NCBI GenBank assembly: GCA_022606425.2
Contig: JAHDVF020000468.1
Span: forward strand, 620,001-684,000
Length of the DNA: 64,000 nucleotides
Direction: 5' to 3'
DNA from: Lepidostoma basale
Lineage: Eukaryota; Arthropoda; Insecta; Trichoptera; Lepidostomatidae
The notes under the pieces are model-generated. The model was not told where the DNA came from. It did no database searches and saw only the letters and a list, made by a program, of their open reading frames with translations. This document shows positions 36,988 through 49,642 of the stretch, one piece after another. Both the position numbers and the translations under genes were made by a program. Numbering within the stretch: position 1 is the stretch's first letter; each line of letters begins with the position of its first letter.

Positions 36988-39900
36988 ATGGCATCTCGAT
37001 TCAGTGGAGCTCTACAGTTAACTGATTTAGATGATTTTATCACACCGTCTCAAGTAATATGTTTTTATATGTATTATTTTATCGCATCGCATATTCATGA
37101 GATAGCTGAAAAAATAGATATAAATGCCTTTCCAAGTTTCTAGTAAATGCTAGAAGGTATAATTAACAAATAAATGAATGAATGTTTTCAGCACATGTAA
37201 TATTACCACTAGTTTTTACTACTACAGATTTTTTTGAATGTCAATCCTCAGTAATGAGATGATTTTAGATTTTTTGTATCAATATTTTTTTAGGAATGTA
37301 TCAAACCAGTTAAAATCGAAAAGATTAAAAGTGTAACTGGCTCAAAAATAAAAATTGAAAGTGAGGGGACATATTTCCAAGTATCAAATGGCACAGAGCA
37401 AAAGCTTAAGAAGGTGGAGATCACTCTTTCGGACTGCCTGGCTTGTAGCGGCTGCATTACTTCCGCTGAGAGTGTTTTGGTGACCAAACAAAGCCAAGAA
37501 GAACTGTTGAGGTAACTTGTTTGACTGCAAACGGCTAATACTAAATTCTTTCACAATATGTTATCAATCAACAACAAACCATCACGCCGTTTCCGCAGGG
37601 GTAGGCAGAGAGAATGAACTGCCACACTACTCTATCCTTACACTTCTCTAGCTTCCTCCACATTCATACGAGTCATACACGCACATTGATTCTTCCGACT
37701 TCTTACAAGACCAACCTTAAAAATTTGAGTGATTTGGTCATACCATGTTTTCCTCGGTCTACCTCAACTCCATACTCCATTTTCATTGTTAACGCATACT
37801 TTCTCCATTCATGCGCTCCATATGTCCGAACATACTACCTTCTTCCACTCTGCATTCCTTTCTTATATCAGCATTTGAAATTCTGTCGTACATTGTTCTA
37901 CCGCACATACATCTAAGGGACCTCATCTCTACCGCATTTATTCTACTCTCATCCTTCTTCTGCCAGTTCCATGCTTCGCTTCCAAACATTAAGGTTGGGA
38001 CCAGAACTCCATTGTGAGCGGCCATTTTTGCATTCATTGATAAATTCTCTCTATGTTATCAATCTTTTGAATAAATCCCCAATGCTACTTTAGTAATGCA
38101 TAATGATTTTGAAATCTGTTTTATTTTACTATTTTTATGGTGTTATATTTATTTACTATTGTGCGACCATTGCATCATAGACTTTGGCTTAATCTATTTT
38201 TGTCTAAATAATTGAAATAATCAATAACTCAATTATTATTATTATATAAAGATTGTTACTACACAATTTAATTTATATTTTACTCGCTCCTGAATTCTGA
38301 GCCCATGAAGTTCCTTCAGGAGAAGTGTCATTGTTTCTTTTGTAAATACAATAAATAATAACATTTTATTCTTCTCCATCAACTATTTATTTTACATATA
38401 TAGGCAGTATACCATGCCTAATGACAATTTGTGAAAAACTTCTGATCACTAACACATTTATTTGCGTTCTCTATTTTTATTATGGTATTGTTTTCAGAGT
38501 TTTCAGCGAAAGAAAAACAATAGATGATGGTGTAGAACGAGAGATAAAGCTTGTTGTTGTGTCTCTCTCCATCCAGCCTATATTATCATTAGCAACAAGA
38601 TACAATTTATCTCCAGAAGAGTCATCTCAAAGATTAACAGGTAGTTTTTGTGTGTGGAATGTTTCAGATCTGTCTCTCAAATATGAACACATTTTTTCTC
38701 AGTTAACATGCTTATAAGCATACTCTTTATCAATCTGTTTGATTTTTACCCACTGTTAAGGAATTTACCAAAAGGTAACTTTTGAATTCAAATTTCTTTA
38801 TTGTTTCATTTATTGAAGTAAGTTAGAGTCCTTGGTTTTTTGGTAATGGTCCAGTACACCTTTTGAACATACAGGATAAAATGATTATTCAATTTGTTAT
38901 TTTTTAAGGTTATTTAAAGAAATTGGGAGCTGATATGGTTCTAAATATGCAGATCGCAGATGATCTTGCTTTACTAGAATCCCAAAAGGAATTTGTCGAG
39001 CGATTTAAAACACAGATGGATAATGCAGGCAATAATACTTTACCTATGTTAGCTTCTTCCTGCCCAGGTAATTAAACAATGTAGATCAGGTATTTTGACT
39101 ATTGGATAAATCATATATTTTCTATTGCAAGTTAATAAATCATTGTTTATTATTTTTTCACCAGTATTTTGTATAATATAAACCTTATTCTTCCCTTTTT
39201 GCAGGATGGGTTTGTTACGCTGAAAAAACTCACGGTAGTTTGATTTTGCCTTACATTTCAACTACAAAGTCGCCACAACAGATAATGGGATCACTTGTAA
39301 AACAACACTTATCATCTATAAAAGAAATATCACCCAGTTGTATTTATCATGTGACTGTTATGCCTTGCTATGATAAGAAACTGGAAGCATCGAGAGATGA
39401 CTTTTTTAGTGATGTGCATAACTGCAGAGATGTTGATTGCGTTATTACATCGAGTTAGTATAACTATTGTTGATATTTTCAATTATTAAACCTGTATGTT
39501 TAAATAAGTTTGTGTACACGTACATGCGTAATTTATTTTTCAGTTGAATTAGAACAGATGCTCACCTCGGAAGGAAACACTTTAGGTGATTTTGATCCTC
39601 TTAAGATGGATTGGCCCTGGTCTGGGGAAGAATCGCAGCAAGTGACAGAACAGTTGGTGGGTCACATTGGCTCTGGTTCAGGTGGATATGCGGATCACAT
39701 TTTTCACTATGCTGCCAAAGAATTGTTTGGTGAAGATCAACTTAATATGGAATACAAAAACTTAAGGTAAATCGTGTCTTTCATCTTGGCATTACATTCA
39801 AGGGGACATCCGCTGTATAACCATCTTTATCCAGTTTATTAGTTTTCCCATTCTTGCTAATTCATCATCCTTATTTTGTATCCGGTTCTAATGTATTTCT

Positions 39901-41165
39901 GAATACTCTAGCATTTTTAAAAATTTTGTTTCATACTCACACCATCACAATATAGGAACTTGAAGAATCTCATTATTGTATCCGACTGGGAGTAAATAAT
40001 GTTTAACCCAATGAAAAACCCAGTATGCTTGGGATTGATTAATGCAAAAAAATATTATTTGCTTACCAAGGTTAACATTTGGCATTAAATTAGAATAATT
40101 GATTTGTTTACACAATCATGAAATAAGAACTCTAACTTGTATTGGTTTTAAAATTTCTAAATATTCATATCCTACTTCTGATGATTTACTTCTTGATAAT
40201 TGTGCCAGAGTATTATTTTTTCCTCCATGATTTGGTTATAACTAGAACATTTAGAATAAGTTATATGAAAGGTGTTATTTTATTTATTACCATAGCGTCG
40301 AAGTTGAAAATGAAATTTATTAGGGAAAATGAATGTTGCTTTTCTTTATTATGATAAACTCAACATACTTACTTAAACAGCTGTTATCGTCCACTGCTGG
40401 ACATATATAAAACATTTTGTTAGTGTCACATGATCAAAATTATAACCAAATTTAAATCCTCACCAAAAAACGTATGTTTGACACTTTCAGAACAAAAAAT
40501 TAAAGTTCTAGGATGAAACATATTTTCCCTTCATGAAATTATTTTAAAAAGGGAAATATTTTTTTCCTTTTTTTGTCAATCATTAAAGCAATCACCGGAG
40601 TTTTGTGAATTTGAATTAAGAATATTGCATTACTTACAAAGTGTAAACATATTTTGTTGATGTTGTTCTCATTTATAAATACGGAGTTGTAAATCATATT
40701 TTATCTTTTACATATGCAATTTACCTTCTTACATTGATTGGATGTTTTATGTTCATTATTTACAGAAATCCTGACTTTAGAGAAGTTTCACTCGAAAAGG
40801 GTGGCAAAGAGGTTCTAAAGTTTGCCATAGCAAATGGATTTAAGAATATACAAAATCTTGTACAGAAGTTGAAGAGAGGAAAGTGTTCATATCATTATGT
40901 GGAGGTAATGGCGTGTCCCTCGGGTTGTTTAAACGGTGGTGCACAAGTCAGACCGCAGATGGGCGAAAACTACAAGGAGCTGGTGAATACTCTGGAAGAT
41001 CTATATAAGAAACTGCCAATCGCTTGCCCGTCTAGCAACGATTTACTTCCCAAACTTTATGCCCAGTGGCTAGACGGCCCGGACTCTGATAAAGCAAAGG
41101 CTTTGCTCCACACAGAATACCATGCTGTCCAGAAATTGGATATTCCCCTTAACATAAAATGGTGA
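36988..41165 (+). CDS. Ciao3: CIAO3 (NARFL/IOP1): cytosolic iron-sulfur assembly component 3
   Basis: Seven exons: 36988-37053, 37294-37511, 38498-38640, 38909-39067, 39205-39453, 39544-39766, 40766-41165; about 485 aa (human 476). It opens [18 protein letters not shown], typical of the family. The N-terminal cluster ligands are C24 and the C70, C73, C76 run (SDCLACSGC). The [FeFe]-hydrogenase-like cluster ligands are C194 (SSCPG), C250 (VMPCYDKK), C403 and C407 (ACPSGC). The protein bridges the early CIA scaffold and the CIA targeting complex (CIAO1-CIAO2B-MMS19) and has no hydrogenase activity. It ends IKW; a C-terminal aromatic residue is a known CIA-targeting feature. Intron 2 holds a LINE fragment. 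A poly(A) signal is at 41189-41194. Confidence 0.96.
37565..38040 (-). mobile_element. 'SAYPSG'-family LINE fragment in CIAO3 intron 2
   Basis: Minus-strand reading: [20 protein letters not shown], then [30 protein letters not shown], then in another frame [11 protein letters not shown], down to the 3' end GTAGGCAGAG / CGGCGTGATGGTTTG at about 37580-37600. This domain order and wording is common in lepidopteran LINEs, part of my reason for favouring that order. It is disrupted by frameshifts. Confidence 0.8.
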
Positions 41166-41188
41166 TTAAGTATTTTTTTTATAGTAGA

Positions 41189-41194
41189 AATAAA
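41189..41194 (+). terminator. CIAO3 polyadenylation signal
   Basis: AATAAA 24 nt after the stop codon, the first canonical hexamer downstream. Confidence 0.6.
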
Positions 41195-41689
41195 TAGAAT
41201 ATTATATAGAGAGAAATGTTTTATTTATATTCCCATAAACATCAAAATAATGCTATGGAAGTAGGATTGTATCAGAGACAGTACATAGAATATAAAAATA
41301 GGTTTCCTTTGAAAAATAAAGCGGCATTTGAGATATTTTCCTCATCAATTGGTCTTTAAAAATAATATGATTTAATTTCACACAAAAAAAAAAACAAAAA
41401 AAACAATGATACACAAAAATAGAAAAACGGTTTTATGAATAGTTATTAACAGAATAAATTATGAAATATGGATGTATTCACTGTGCATATAATGAGTGCT
41501 CGTCGTGACCTCTATGACACCAAAATAAGTAACGTCGTGCACAAAACAGTCATAGAGTCATTTGGTTTCAGTCTGCTAACATGACTCAGTTTATTGCAGT
41601 TCCCAAATATTTTAAACATCTTAAATAAAACAAAAAAAAAACAATTGCAATGCTTAGGAATAACTGATTTTAATAAGTGAGCTGTTAAT
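41195..41689. other. Intergenic spacer CIAO3 - lipocalin
   Basis: AT-rich with A-runs; must include the lipocalin promoter. No motif can be named with confidence. Confidence 0.4.
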
Positions 41690-43114
41690 ATGAAATCCCG
41701 TAAGACCAGTTGTTTTTGGGTGGGTTTGTCAATTTTCGGTTTATTTCCGTGTTTAATATCCGTGTCATCATCAGGTTTAGGAAAATGTCCAAAATTATCT
41801 CCACCACCAAATTTTAATATTTCAAGAGTAAGTTTATACTATCAAAATTATTTCACAATTATTCTATAACTAATTTTGTTACAAACATATTAATATTACA
41901 CGTAAAGCTTACAGGCCAATGGTATGAAGTAGAAAGATCATTTTATTTAATGGAAATTGCATCGAGCTGTACATACTTTAATCTCACTCAGAATTTAAAA
42001 GGTGGCCTCCAAGTAGCTGGTTCCACTGTCAATAGATGGTAAGCAAATATATTTAATTGTATTTAAAATGTGAATAGAAAATAAAACCATATGTCTACAC
42101 CGTTATATTTTTTAAAGTTCTCATCTAGAAAACATCTTGTGTATTTCTACAACATAGTATTACAAATTATGGATTTTCATTGAAAGGATAAACTAATGTA
42201 TTTAGAAATATTTTAGGACAAATAAATCAACAGTAATAAGAGGCGTGGCTATACCAATAGCTGAAGACTCCACAATTTTTAGATTCAGATTTAAAACACA
42301 GATACCATTACCCCTGGCTGGCTTGATTCCCGGGGCAGGCATTTACTACATATTGTATACAGACTATGATAATGCCGTTGTTATTTGGTCATGTACGAGT
42401 TATGCCTTAGTACACACAGGTATAGTAAGAATTATTCTCATGCACTTAAATAAATATATTTTTAATAAGACATTTAAAGCAAAGTTACATAAGATTTTTA
42501 TTAATAATATTTTGGGGTTCAATTAAATGAGTTGGGTTGAACTATGTAATGAAAAAAACGTTTATTTAATCGACACATGTATCTGTATATTAGTGTGGGT
42601 TACTTTTTAGTTTTAACAGAAATTCACACAATCAGTATTTATTTTACATACTTATAACATTTATATGAACCTACAAAATTCTATTTCATATTTTTTTAAA
42701 CAAGTATCTGATATGACAACTCTCAAATTTAACACACATATAAAATTTACAAGCTTTTCATTTTTAAGTAATTAAAGTTAAAGCAAGAAAGAGTTACCTA
42801 AAACAAATATAGTTTAGCAATATTAGCATATTTATATTATTGGCACAATTCCATTTCAAAAGCTCGCAAAACATTACAATAAAATTAAACAATTTATGTT
42901 TTAAACTTGAAAAATAAAACAATGAAAATATTTAACAAATAAATTATGTTTACAAAATAGTTTCATGTTTTTAGACAAAATTTGGATTCTGGGAAGATCT
43001 AGAAAAATACCTGCAGCAATACGATTTGAAATATATGAAAGAATTCGAACATATAACCTTGATCCCGAAAGGCTCATTATTTCTAAGAATAATAAATGTA
43101 TGATGACAAAATAA
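41690..43114 (+). CDS. Secreted lipocalin (apolipoprotein D-like)
   Basis: Four exons: 41690-41827, 41908-42038, 42217-42419, 42975-43114, encoding about 203 aa. Residues 8-28 form a hydrophobic signal peptide. The first structurally conserved region of lipocalins, GxWYEVERS (G49, W51), lies at the exon 2 start. The acceptor there must be the AG at 41906-41907, since the next AG breaks the frame. Later hallmarks are IYYILYTDYDNAVVIWSC and, in exon 4, DKIWILGRSRKIP followed by the ERIRTYNLDPERL helix. Cysteines at 33, 67, in IWSC and in NNKC fit the two disulfides of ApoD/Lazarillo-type proteins. Such proteins bind small hydrophobic ligands (bilins, lipids) outside cells; the ligand here cannot be read. 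Within the lipocalins I cannot choose between Karl, NLaz/GLaz or bilin-binding subgroups. Confidence 0.85.
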
Positions 43115-43115
43115 A
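43110..43115 (+). terminator. AATAAA overlapping lipocalin stop codon
   Basis: The TAA stop (43112-43114) lies inside an AATAAA hexamer. If used, the 3' UTR would be only tens of bases. Use is uncertain. Confidence 0.35.
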
Positions 43116-43214
43116 ACAATATATATCTATATACATGTATATAATATAAGATAAAATATTATATTAAATATTGTAATGATATGAAAAAAAAAACCTATTA
43201 AGGAAACATGTTTT

Positions 43215-43330
43215 TTAGAAGATTTATTATATTTTATGAGAGTGGCATGTTTTACCTTGCTAAGGCATTATCAAATGTTAAAAAAGCGAAACACATAATA
43301 TAATTGAACTTCTAGAAAACAAAATATTTC
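43215..43330. repeat. Penelope-associated terminal repeat (hammerhead-like core)
   Basis: On the minus strand: TTTGATAATGCCTTAGCAAG followed by GTAAAACATGCCACTCTC, the same core as at 35.5 and 45.0 kb. It lies between the convergent lipocalin and Josephin genes. Confidence 0.5.
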
Positions 43331-43577
43331 CTCAAAACAAAATATTTAATATGGAGTTATATATAATTGTTCCAGCAACAATAGAAATGAATAATAGTTT
43401 TAAAAATATAACAATAGTTAAATGATCACTGAAATATGTTTGTACATAAGATTAAAATGTTCATTAAAAAAAAGGTTAAAACTGTTTAATATTAGTTTAA
43501 AATAATAAATACACATTTATAATACAACGTTTCTTGAACACAAACAACAATACTTAGAAATAAAAACATTAATTATT

Positions 43578-46099
43578 TTAAGTAACCCCCAGTGTTATAT
43601 TGTTACACTCGGAAGATTCATTAGTGACACACTCGCTTTGACTTTCTTCTTCACATTCTGGTTTTCTTCTTTCTGAATCATAATTATCTTCCGATTGCAT
43701 GATGTAGTTTGGCTTTTTAGAAAAGGAATCCGCCTGAGATGTGTAATGGTGTTGCCAGGATTGTGTTTGCTCCACTTCTTTACTAACTACGATAAAAAGT
43801 TCCTTCTCTTTGGATTGCAGTTGTTCTTTCAGGTATAAAATTAAGTCACTGCCCTAAAAATTAACGAAATATCAAGGAAAATTAATATAAGAATATAAAA
43901 TGTTCATACTTTGTACAAAAAAAAAATTGTATTGGTAACCCAATGGGTGAAAGTCAACACAATAATTCCTTAGCCCTGAGAATGCTAAAAAACAATATAC
44001 GTTGGTCGCAAAACCACCGAGTTTTACTAATGGTGATCGTGGTTACCTAAAATATAACCCATAAATCCTTTAATAAAAATAGTTTGTGCTATAAAATGGT
44101 GCATTTCACTCCTATGTATGAACAAGCAAAAGAGAATTAAATACGCTGTGACACAAAGATATATTTGAATTGAGTCCTAAAAATGTTCATAACTTCACAA
44201 TCATAATTAAATATTTATATATAAGAAAACACATTTAAATTTTAAATTGTTTTACATGTCAAACATGCTTTTCAAAGAAAGATGTCTGAGTTATCTATAG
44301 AAAATTGTATTCAAACACAATTTAAATCAGTTTTCCCTAGGTCATAAAGAAATTAACACAATTCAAAAACAATTTTGGCAAATCATTTTATATATAAAAA
44401 AATGTTTTTGAAACTAAAAAAAAACAACCCAAAACAGGTGGTAGAGAATCACCCTGTTGAGCTTCTTCACACAAAATCACTGCCGTCATTAGCAACTATA
44501 GTAATTTGATAACTTGTGAAAGCACTACAAATATCATTACAGCATTTGTTAGCAGCAACTTACTCTTCCAATTAGTTGTGGCTTTTCTAATTTAGAATCG
44601 AGATTATAAAAATTCCCATGTATCTGTCTTAATGTGATCCAGTGACGCCTCTTCAGCGGAAGCATCACAAATCCAAATTTATATTCTGATGGCACATTCA
44701 AGATGAATCCACAAATATTTGTTAAATCCAAGCAACCCGGATCCCTACAATAATTCAAAGGTTTGTGCATAGATACGGTTATTTAAAAGATAAAAATTCA
44801 CAAATGTAAAATTGCTCAAACATGTGTATGATGATGTGTCTATGGAATATATTTAAAAGTCGATCAAATAATTAATATGAAAGAAAACAATTGTTTTCTT
44901 TAAGCTTTATTATATTTTACGAGAATAACATGTTTTTCCTTGCTAAGGCATTATCAAATGTGATTATCGCATCCCTAGCATCACATTTGATAATGCCCCA
45001 GCAAAGTGAAACATGTAATTTCTTTACAATATTATAAAACTTCTATAAAACAGTCATTTTCTTTTGTATTAATGATTTAATATAGAGTTTTACAACATGG
45101 TTCAAGAAACAGTAAATAATAGGCAATCACAGATAACAAAATTAAATTGTTTTGAAATGGTCATTATCAATCCATATTAAATATATACAGAAAGACTTGG
45201 CTTATTACTTTTCTCCAATTTAGGACTATTTTAGTTTACATCAAACATTTCAAAATCAATTTCTGGTAGTTTATTATATGTTTTCGATAGTTCAAAAATA
45301 CAAATGAAATGAACATTTCGTAATGTGTATTTAATAAATACATATTTAAAATACAAAACGAATTATTTTTAAATCATACATACTTTCTTTTATCGAACCA
45401 AACGGCTTCGCAGCCTTTCCTCTGCAGCGCTGCCATTATCACATTAATGTCATAATTTCCTAGTCCCAAAATAGATCGGTGTGGGTTAATCCAAACATTT
45501 GGAGATAATGTATTACAAATTGCATCTAATTCAGACTTTAAATAAGAACCACGAACCTGCAAAAACATCTTACCAATTACCATTTTTAAGAACAGGATGT
45601 CACTTTATTTAAATTAAGAAATCAACCAATCATTTGGGAATAATATGATTGACAACATTCAGAAGTGAAGTTTCATTAAGAGGCATTTCTATAAACAAAC
45701 AAATGTTAGCAATAAACAATTAATATAACTGCAAGAACAAAATAAATAAATATTTAGACAAACATTAATCAGCTCGTTTGAATAATTCAAAGATTACGAA
45801 AAATCACTATACCAGTAAGCAAGTGAATGCTATATGGTTTAGAATTTCGTGAGTAGGATGGAATATGAAAATATACCTAATTTTCACGATGAAGATAAAA
45901 TATATAAATACATCGACTAACGATGTACTGTCACATTAAAATTATAAAAAAATCGAGTAAAAATATGAATTAATAATTTAAAAAAATGTAAATATTACAT
46001 TTTCAAAACAATACTCACTTGGAACAAATTATTAAGGGCATGAAGAGCGCAAAGTTCTTTTACTTGCTTTTCATGATATATGCGGTCTGCTTCATTCAT
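43578..46099 (-). CDS. Josd: Josephin-domain deubiquitinase (JOSD1/JOSD2-like)
   Basis: Four minus-strand exons: 46019-46099, 45384-45556, 44564-44744, 43578-43853; about 236 aa (human JOSD2 188, JOSD1 202). The Josephin cysteine protease triad is visible: nucleophile C17 in KELCALHALNN, H119 in RRHWITL, and the acidic partner in NLDSK (D134). LGLGNYDINVIMAALQRKG is diagnostic. The family hydrolyses ubiquitin; JOSD1 is linked to membranes and endocytosis, JOSD2 to cytosolic substrates. The C-terminal ~50 residues after EVEQTQSW are Ser/Glu/Asn-rich and longer than in vertebrates. Two adjacent in-frame-looking ATGs exist at the start; the first (46099) is in frame. Convergent with the lipocalin gene. 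Confidence 0.95.
44905..45140. repeat. Palindromic Penelope-type terminal repeat in Josephin intron 2
   Basis: Two arms in inverted order around about 44975: ACATGTTTTTCCTTGCTAAG / GCATTATCAAATGTGAT and ATCACATTTGATAATGCCCC / AGCAAAGTGAAACATGTAAT. Each arm carries the hammerhead-like core described in the findings. Confidence 0.6.
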
Positions 46100-46292
46100 A
46101 ATTCAAGTGGAAATTTTCATAGTCATAAAAATATATACGTGTTTTGAATAAATATATCTAAATTCAGATTTTATAATACGAGTGGTTGTACAATCTGTCA
46201 AATCAGCCACAGAAAAAAAAAACATAGACAAATAAATGACCGATCGCGACCGTTGTCTATAAATCAACTTTTTTTAGATATTCTGGGTCATA
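46100..46292. promoter_or_regulatory. Josephin gene upstream region
   Basis: About 190 bp of AT-rich DNA between the Josephin start codon and the transposon cluster, so the promoter is either this compact or now includes repeat DNA. No core motif is clear. Confidence 0.3.
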
Positions 46293-46469
46293 TTGATATA
46301 GCCATGTTTCATGGCATAATAGGTGAGATTGCCGTTAGTGCTGATTTAGTGACTCATTAGTTTTAAGTCGTTGGCCAACGGATAGCATGTAAGTCTTCTT
46401 TAGTTCATAAGTAATCTTGATTATTCTTTCTTGTATTGTATGTTGGTTTAATTAAAGGTAGACTTGTTT

Positions 46470-48455
46470 TCAGATAAGAATGCCAACGCCGATAGGGTGA
46501 CCATATTGTGAAAGTATATAATTTTATATTTAACATTTGATTTTAAATTACGATTTGCAATCAAATGACGTTTAAAAAAAACATTCGATTTATTTACACA
46601 TTTAAGAGGACACCAGGTCACGTGATCAAACCTGCTTCTCCATACAATCGTATTACTCGATGTTCTCCCTGGAATTTAACATTAGAGCAATGATTTTTTC
46701 ACACGTTTTAGATATCGACCACATGCATGTTTGAATCGTCTTATTTTTGATATTTTATAAGGAGATATATATAAAGGAGATAAATAAGATTTTTTTAAAA
46801 TAAGGTACAAATATTTACATTCTTATTAAATATATTCATGTTTTGTTATCATATCGAAAACTGTAAAAATAATATTTTAGTGTAATATTACAACATCAGA
46901 AAAAAGAACAGAATATAATAAAAAAAGGTTTTGTACAGTAAAAAAGTTTCAAAAATGTTACAATAGTATACAAATGTTAATATAACAAAATAATAAGTAA
47001 AAGTAATCTTTAAAATACCAATTACTCATCACAATCCGATGTATCATCACTTTCGTCATTTGACACGTTAAAAAATAAATCATTATTATCGGTGAGGTCA
47101 TCAAATGCAATGTCCCTTTCCCATTCCCATCCTCGTTTTTGCATGCATGCCTGCAGACGTTATCCCACTCAACACTGGTGAAACCCTTTTTGCTGCCGGC
47201 ATGTACAATAATGAAGCGGGATCCTTTGGATATTGGGATTTTCATACCTTCACCAGATTTGTCACTCCACGAAGTTGATGACACATGGGTTGTTTGAATA
47301 TAGGTTTCATCTGTATATACTATCGGCCTATTTTCTTCGCGATACCTTCGTATCGCTCTCAAATACGATATCCGTTTAAAAATAATATCTGGCTTCTCGC
47401 GTAGAACTTTCAAGTTGTCCTGTGTCTTGCACCATTTGAATCCTATTCCAATCAAAATTCTTCTCAGCGTTGCCTCAGAACCATTGAAACCGATGGATTT
47501 TTGTAGAGCGGGCAATAACCTTCCGGTTGTTGGTAATATTTTTTCTTTGATATGAAAATCAAATACACACCTTCTTATTATGGATTCGTCAAAAGAATCG
47601 GGAGTATATTGACTCGACCGGTTTCTTTTCTTTTTTGGTGACGAAATAGCGTTTTCTTTCTCATCATTTTTTAATGATGACACTAATAATCTTATTGCTC
47701 TGGAGGAAATACCAGTAGCTGCCGAAACTTCATCAATAAGACTTAATTTCTGAAAAAAAAAACATTCGATTATTAGTACTATTTGCTCTCTGAAAAAATT
47801 TAACATTATATTATTAATATGAACACTTTATATCCATTAATATATTTGTATCATTTGTTTTATGTATATAAAAGTACTGATAAGACAATCGAGTGATTTT
47901 GTTAATCGAATGATTAGTAATTTTTTCATTTTTAACAATCGAATGACTTATTCGATTGTGTTTCTAATTAAATAGGTACCTATTACAGATAGGTATTTAT
48001 TTAATTAAGAACAATTTCTAATCATTCGATTCCGAAAATCTTTTGATTATTAATTAATTATGTTTTAACTTAAATTATTTTAACATTTCTATTTAAATTA
48101 ATATTTAATATTTTAACATTTAATAATTACCTCCATCAACACTTCACGTTTATTATGGAAGTATTTAAAAACATTTAAAACGACTTCCTTCGTTTGTCCA
48201 GACAAAGGCCTCCCTTTTCCTAGTTTCGTAGGTGCTTCCATAATGGTCACCGTATTTTCTACGTATTTTCTGGTACAATCTAACGTGCACTCGCCTCGAA
48301 AGTTGGAATCGTACTGAAGACCGCCCCAAATATACGCGGGAAGCGCCGCGGCGTGCCGTTAACCAATCAAACGATGCGATTTTACCAACAAATGTACAAA
48401 TCTTCATATTACACATATTATTTGTTTATGTGTTAGTATTGGCATCCTTAGGTGA
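46470..48455 (-). mobile_element. Tc1/IS630-like DNA transposon with spliced transposase gene
   Basis: Lies inside unit H copy 2. Candidate inverted ends: AAGAATGCCAACGCC (about 46478-46492) and, reverse-complemented, AAGGATGCCAATACT (about 48436-48450). The exact borders and TA duplication are not resolved by eye. The transposase gene is described separately. Confidence 0.6.
46993..48241 (-). pseudogene. Tc1/IS630-superfamily transposase, internally deleted
   Basis: Exon 1 is 48131-48241 (MEAPTKLGKGRPLSGQTK, a helix-turn-helix start) and exon 2 begins after a TTTTTTTTTTCAG acceptor near 47752 (KLSLIDEVSAATGISSRAIR). The DDE domain opens with RPIVYTDETYIQTTHVSSTS and WSDKSGEGMKIPISKG, then SRFIIVHAGSKKGF. 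Directly after this the sequence jumps to SVEWDNVCRHAC, which resembles the region near the C-terminus of this transposase type. The section carrying the second and third catalytic residues is therefore deleted. A frameshift then leads to an acidic tail (SNDESDDTSDCDE, stop near 47023). Inactive as it stands. I know this type from insect genomes but cannot name the family. Confidence 0.7.
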
Positions 48456-49642
48456 AGATAACTCTAATTTTAGATAGTAAATATTGGTTTCAATCCCATA
48501 TCACTGTATATCCCGGAGCATATCTCAATTAATATAATATTATATTGGCGAGCACATGGGCAACGTTGGGAGGAGTTGTTTCGAAATCGGGAATGAAATA
48601 CGATTAAATTCATCTTTTTCACCCCGTGACAGCAACCTTCTCGTAACAGCCTGATTACCTTTCCCAAACGGTATTGATATAGCCATGTTTCATGGCATAC
48701 TCGGTGAGATTGCACTAAACAATTTTTACATGGCAGAAAATACGTTTTTTCTCTGGAGGCTTGTTTAATCTTAGTAAAGTTTAATTTTAATTAGTGATAA
48801 GACTATGAAAAACAATAATAGTGTATAGGAAAAACAATAATAGTGATAGTGACAATTTTGTGAGTGGCAACACTTTGGGAGGCGTGATCTCAACCCCCCA
48901 CCCTGCGGATTTTCAACTAGAGGGCTGTGTGGAGCGAGGCCGCGAGAGTTACACACCGGACTCCGGTTAGGCGACATCTCCCTGGCTCGGCGGGCGGCCG
49001 AACGCCGCACAGTGGTCCGGATTTGGGAAACAGTGGACTTAGGAACCAAAGTCATTATTTCGATTTGAAAAAAATTGCTTGCTGTAGAAAATCTAATTTG
49101 TAACAATATTTGTCATGTTCAACTTTTCATTATTTGGAGCTTAACATGGTTTAAAAAAATACAAACGAAAAAAATGTATGGAGTAAAATTGAATTATATT
49201 TTTTTCTCAATATATTTTAAATTGCAAGCAACGAAACTTTTTGTATATTAACGTATGTAATTAGTACTTTATGTCCATATTTTTTTCTTTCCAATATACT
49301 TGCAAACTTTAAAAAAAAAAAAATTTATTTCACAACACAACAAATGTTTCTGCCAGAAGATTTGGTTGGGTGGTTATGATGCACAATTATTTCTTTATTA
49401 CAAATAAGAAAACCAAAATTGCCTATCACCTCCAGTTTTTTAAATATTCTCCAAAAACTGCATTTTAAAGTATGAAAACCCATGCTTACAAATATAATGT
49501 TATTATAATGGAGTGCTACATAATAATTTATTTTATGAATGAGTCGTTACTGCAGTTTTTAAGAATTATACGAAACAAATAAATAATTATTAACACCTTC
49601 TTTATGGTAATAATTCACCGTTATGACTTACTTGATGAATCA

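Larger units (their letters stand above)
46293..48670 (+). mobile_element. Unit H copy 2, internally deleted and split by a Tc1/IS630-like transposon
   Basis: It begins TTGATATAGCCATGTTTCAT, runs through GGTGAGATTGC, then jumps directly to CGTTAGTGCTGA (the GC-rich middle present in copies 1 and 3 is missing). It continues with GCATGTAAGTCTTCTTTAG, is interrupted at about 46470-48455, and resumes at ATATTGGTTTCAATCCC to CACCCCGTGACAGC. It abuts copy 3 directly at about 48670. Confidence 0.65.

Noticed and set aside
49008..49060. A 12- or 23-bp-spaced RSS nonamer after the CACAGTG heptamer
   Set aside because: No A-rich nonamer is found at either spacing; only the heptamer resemblance holds.
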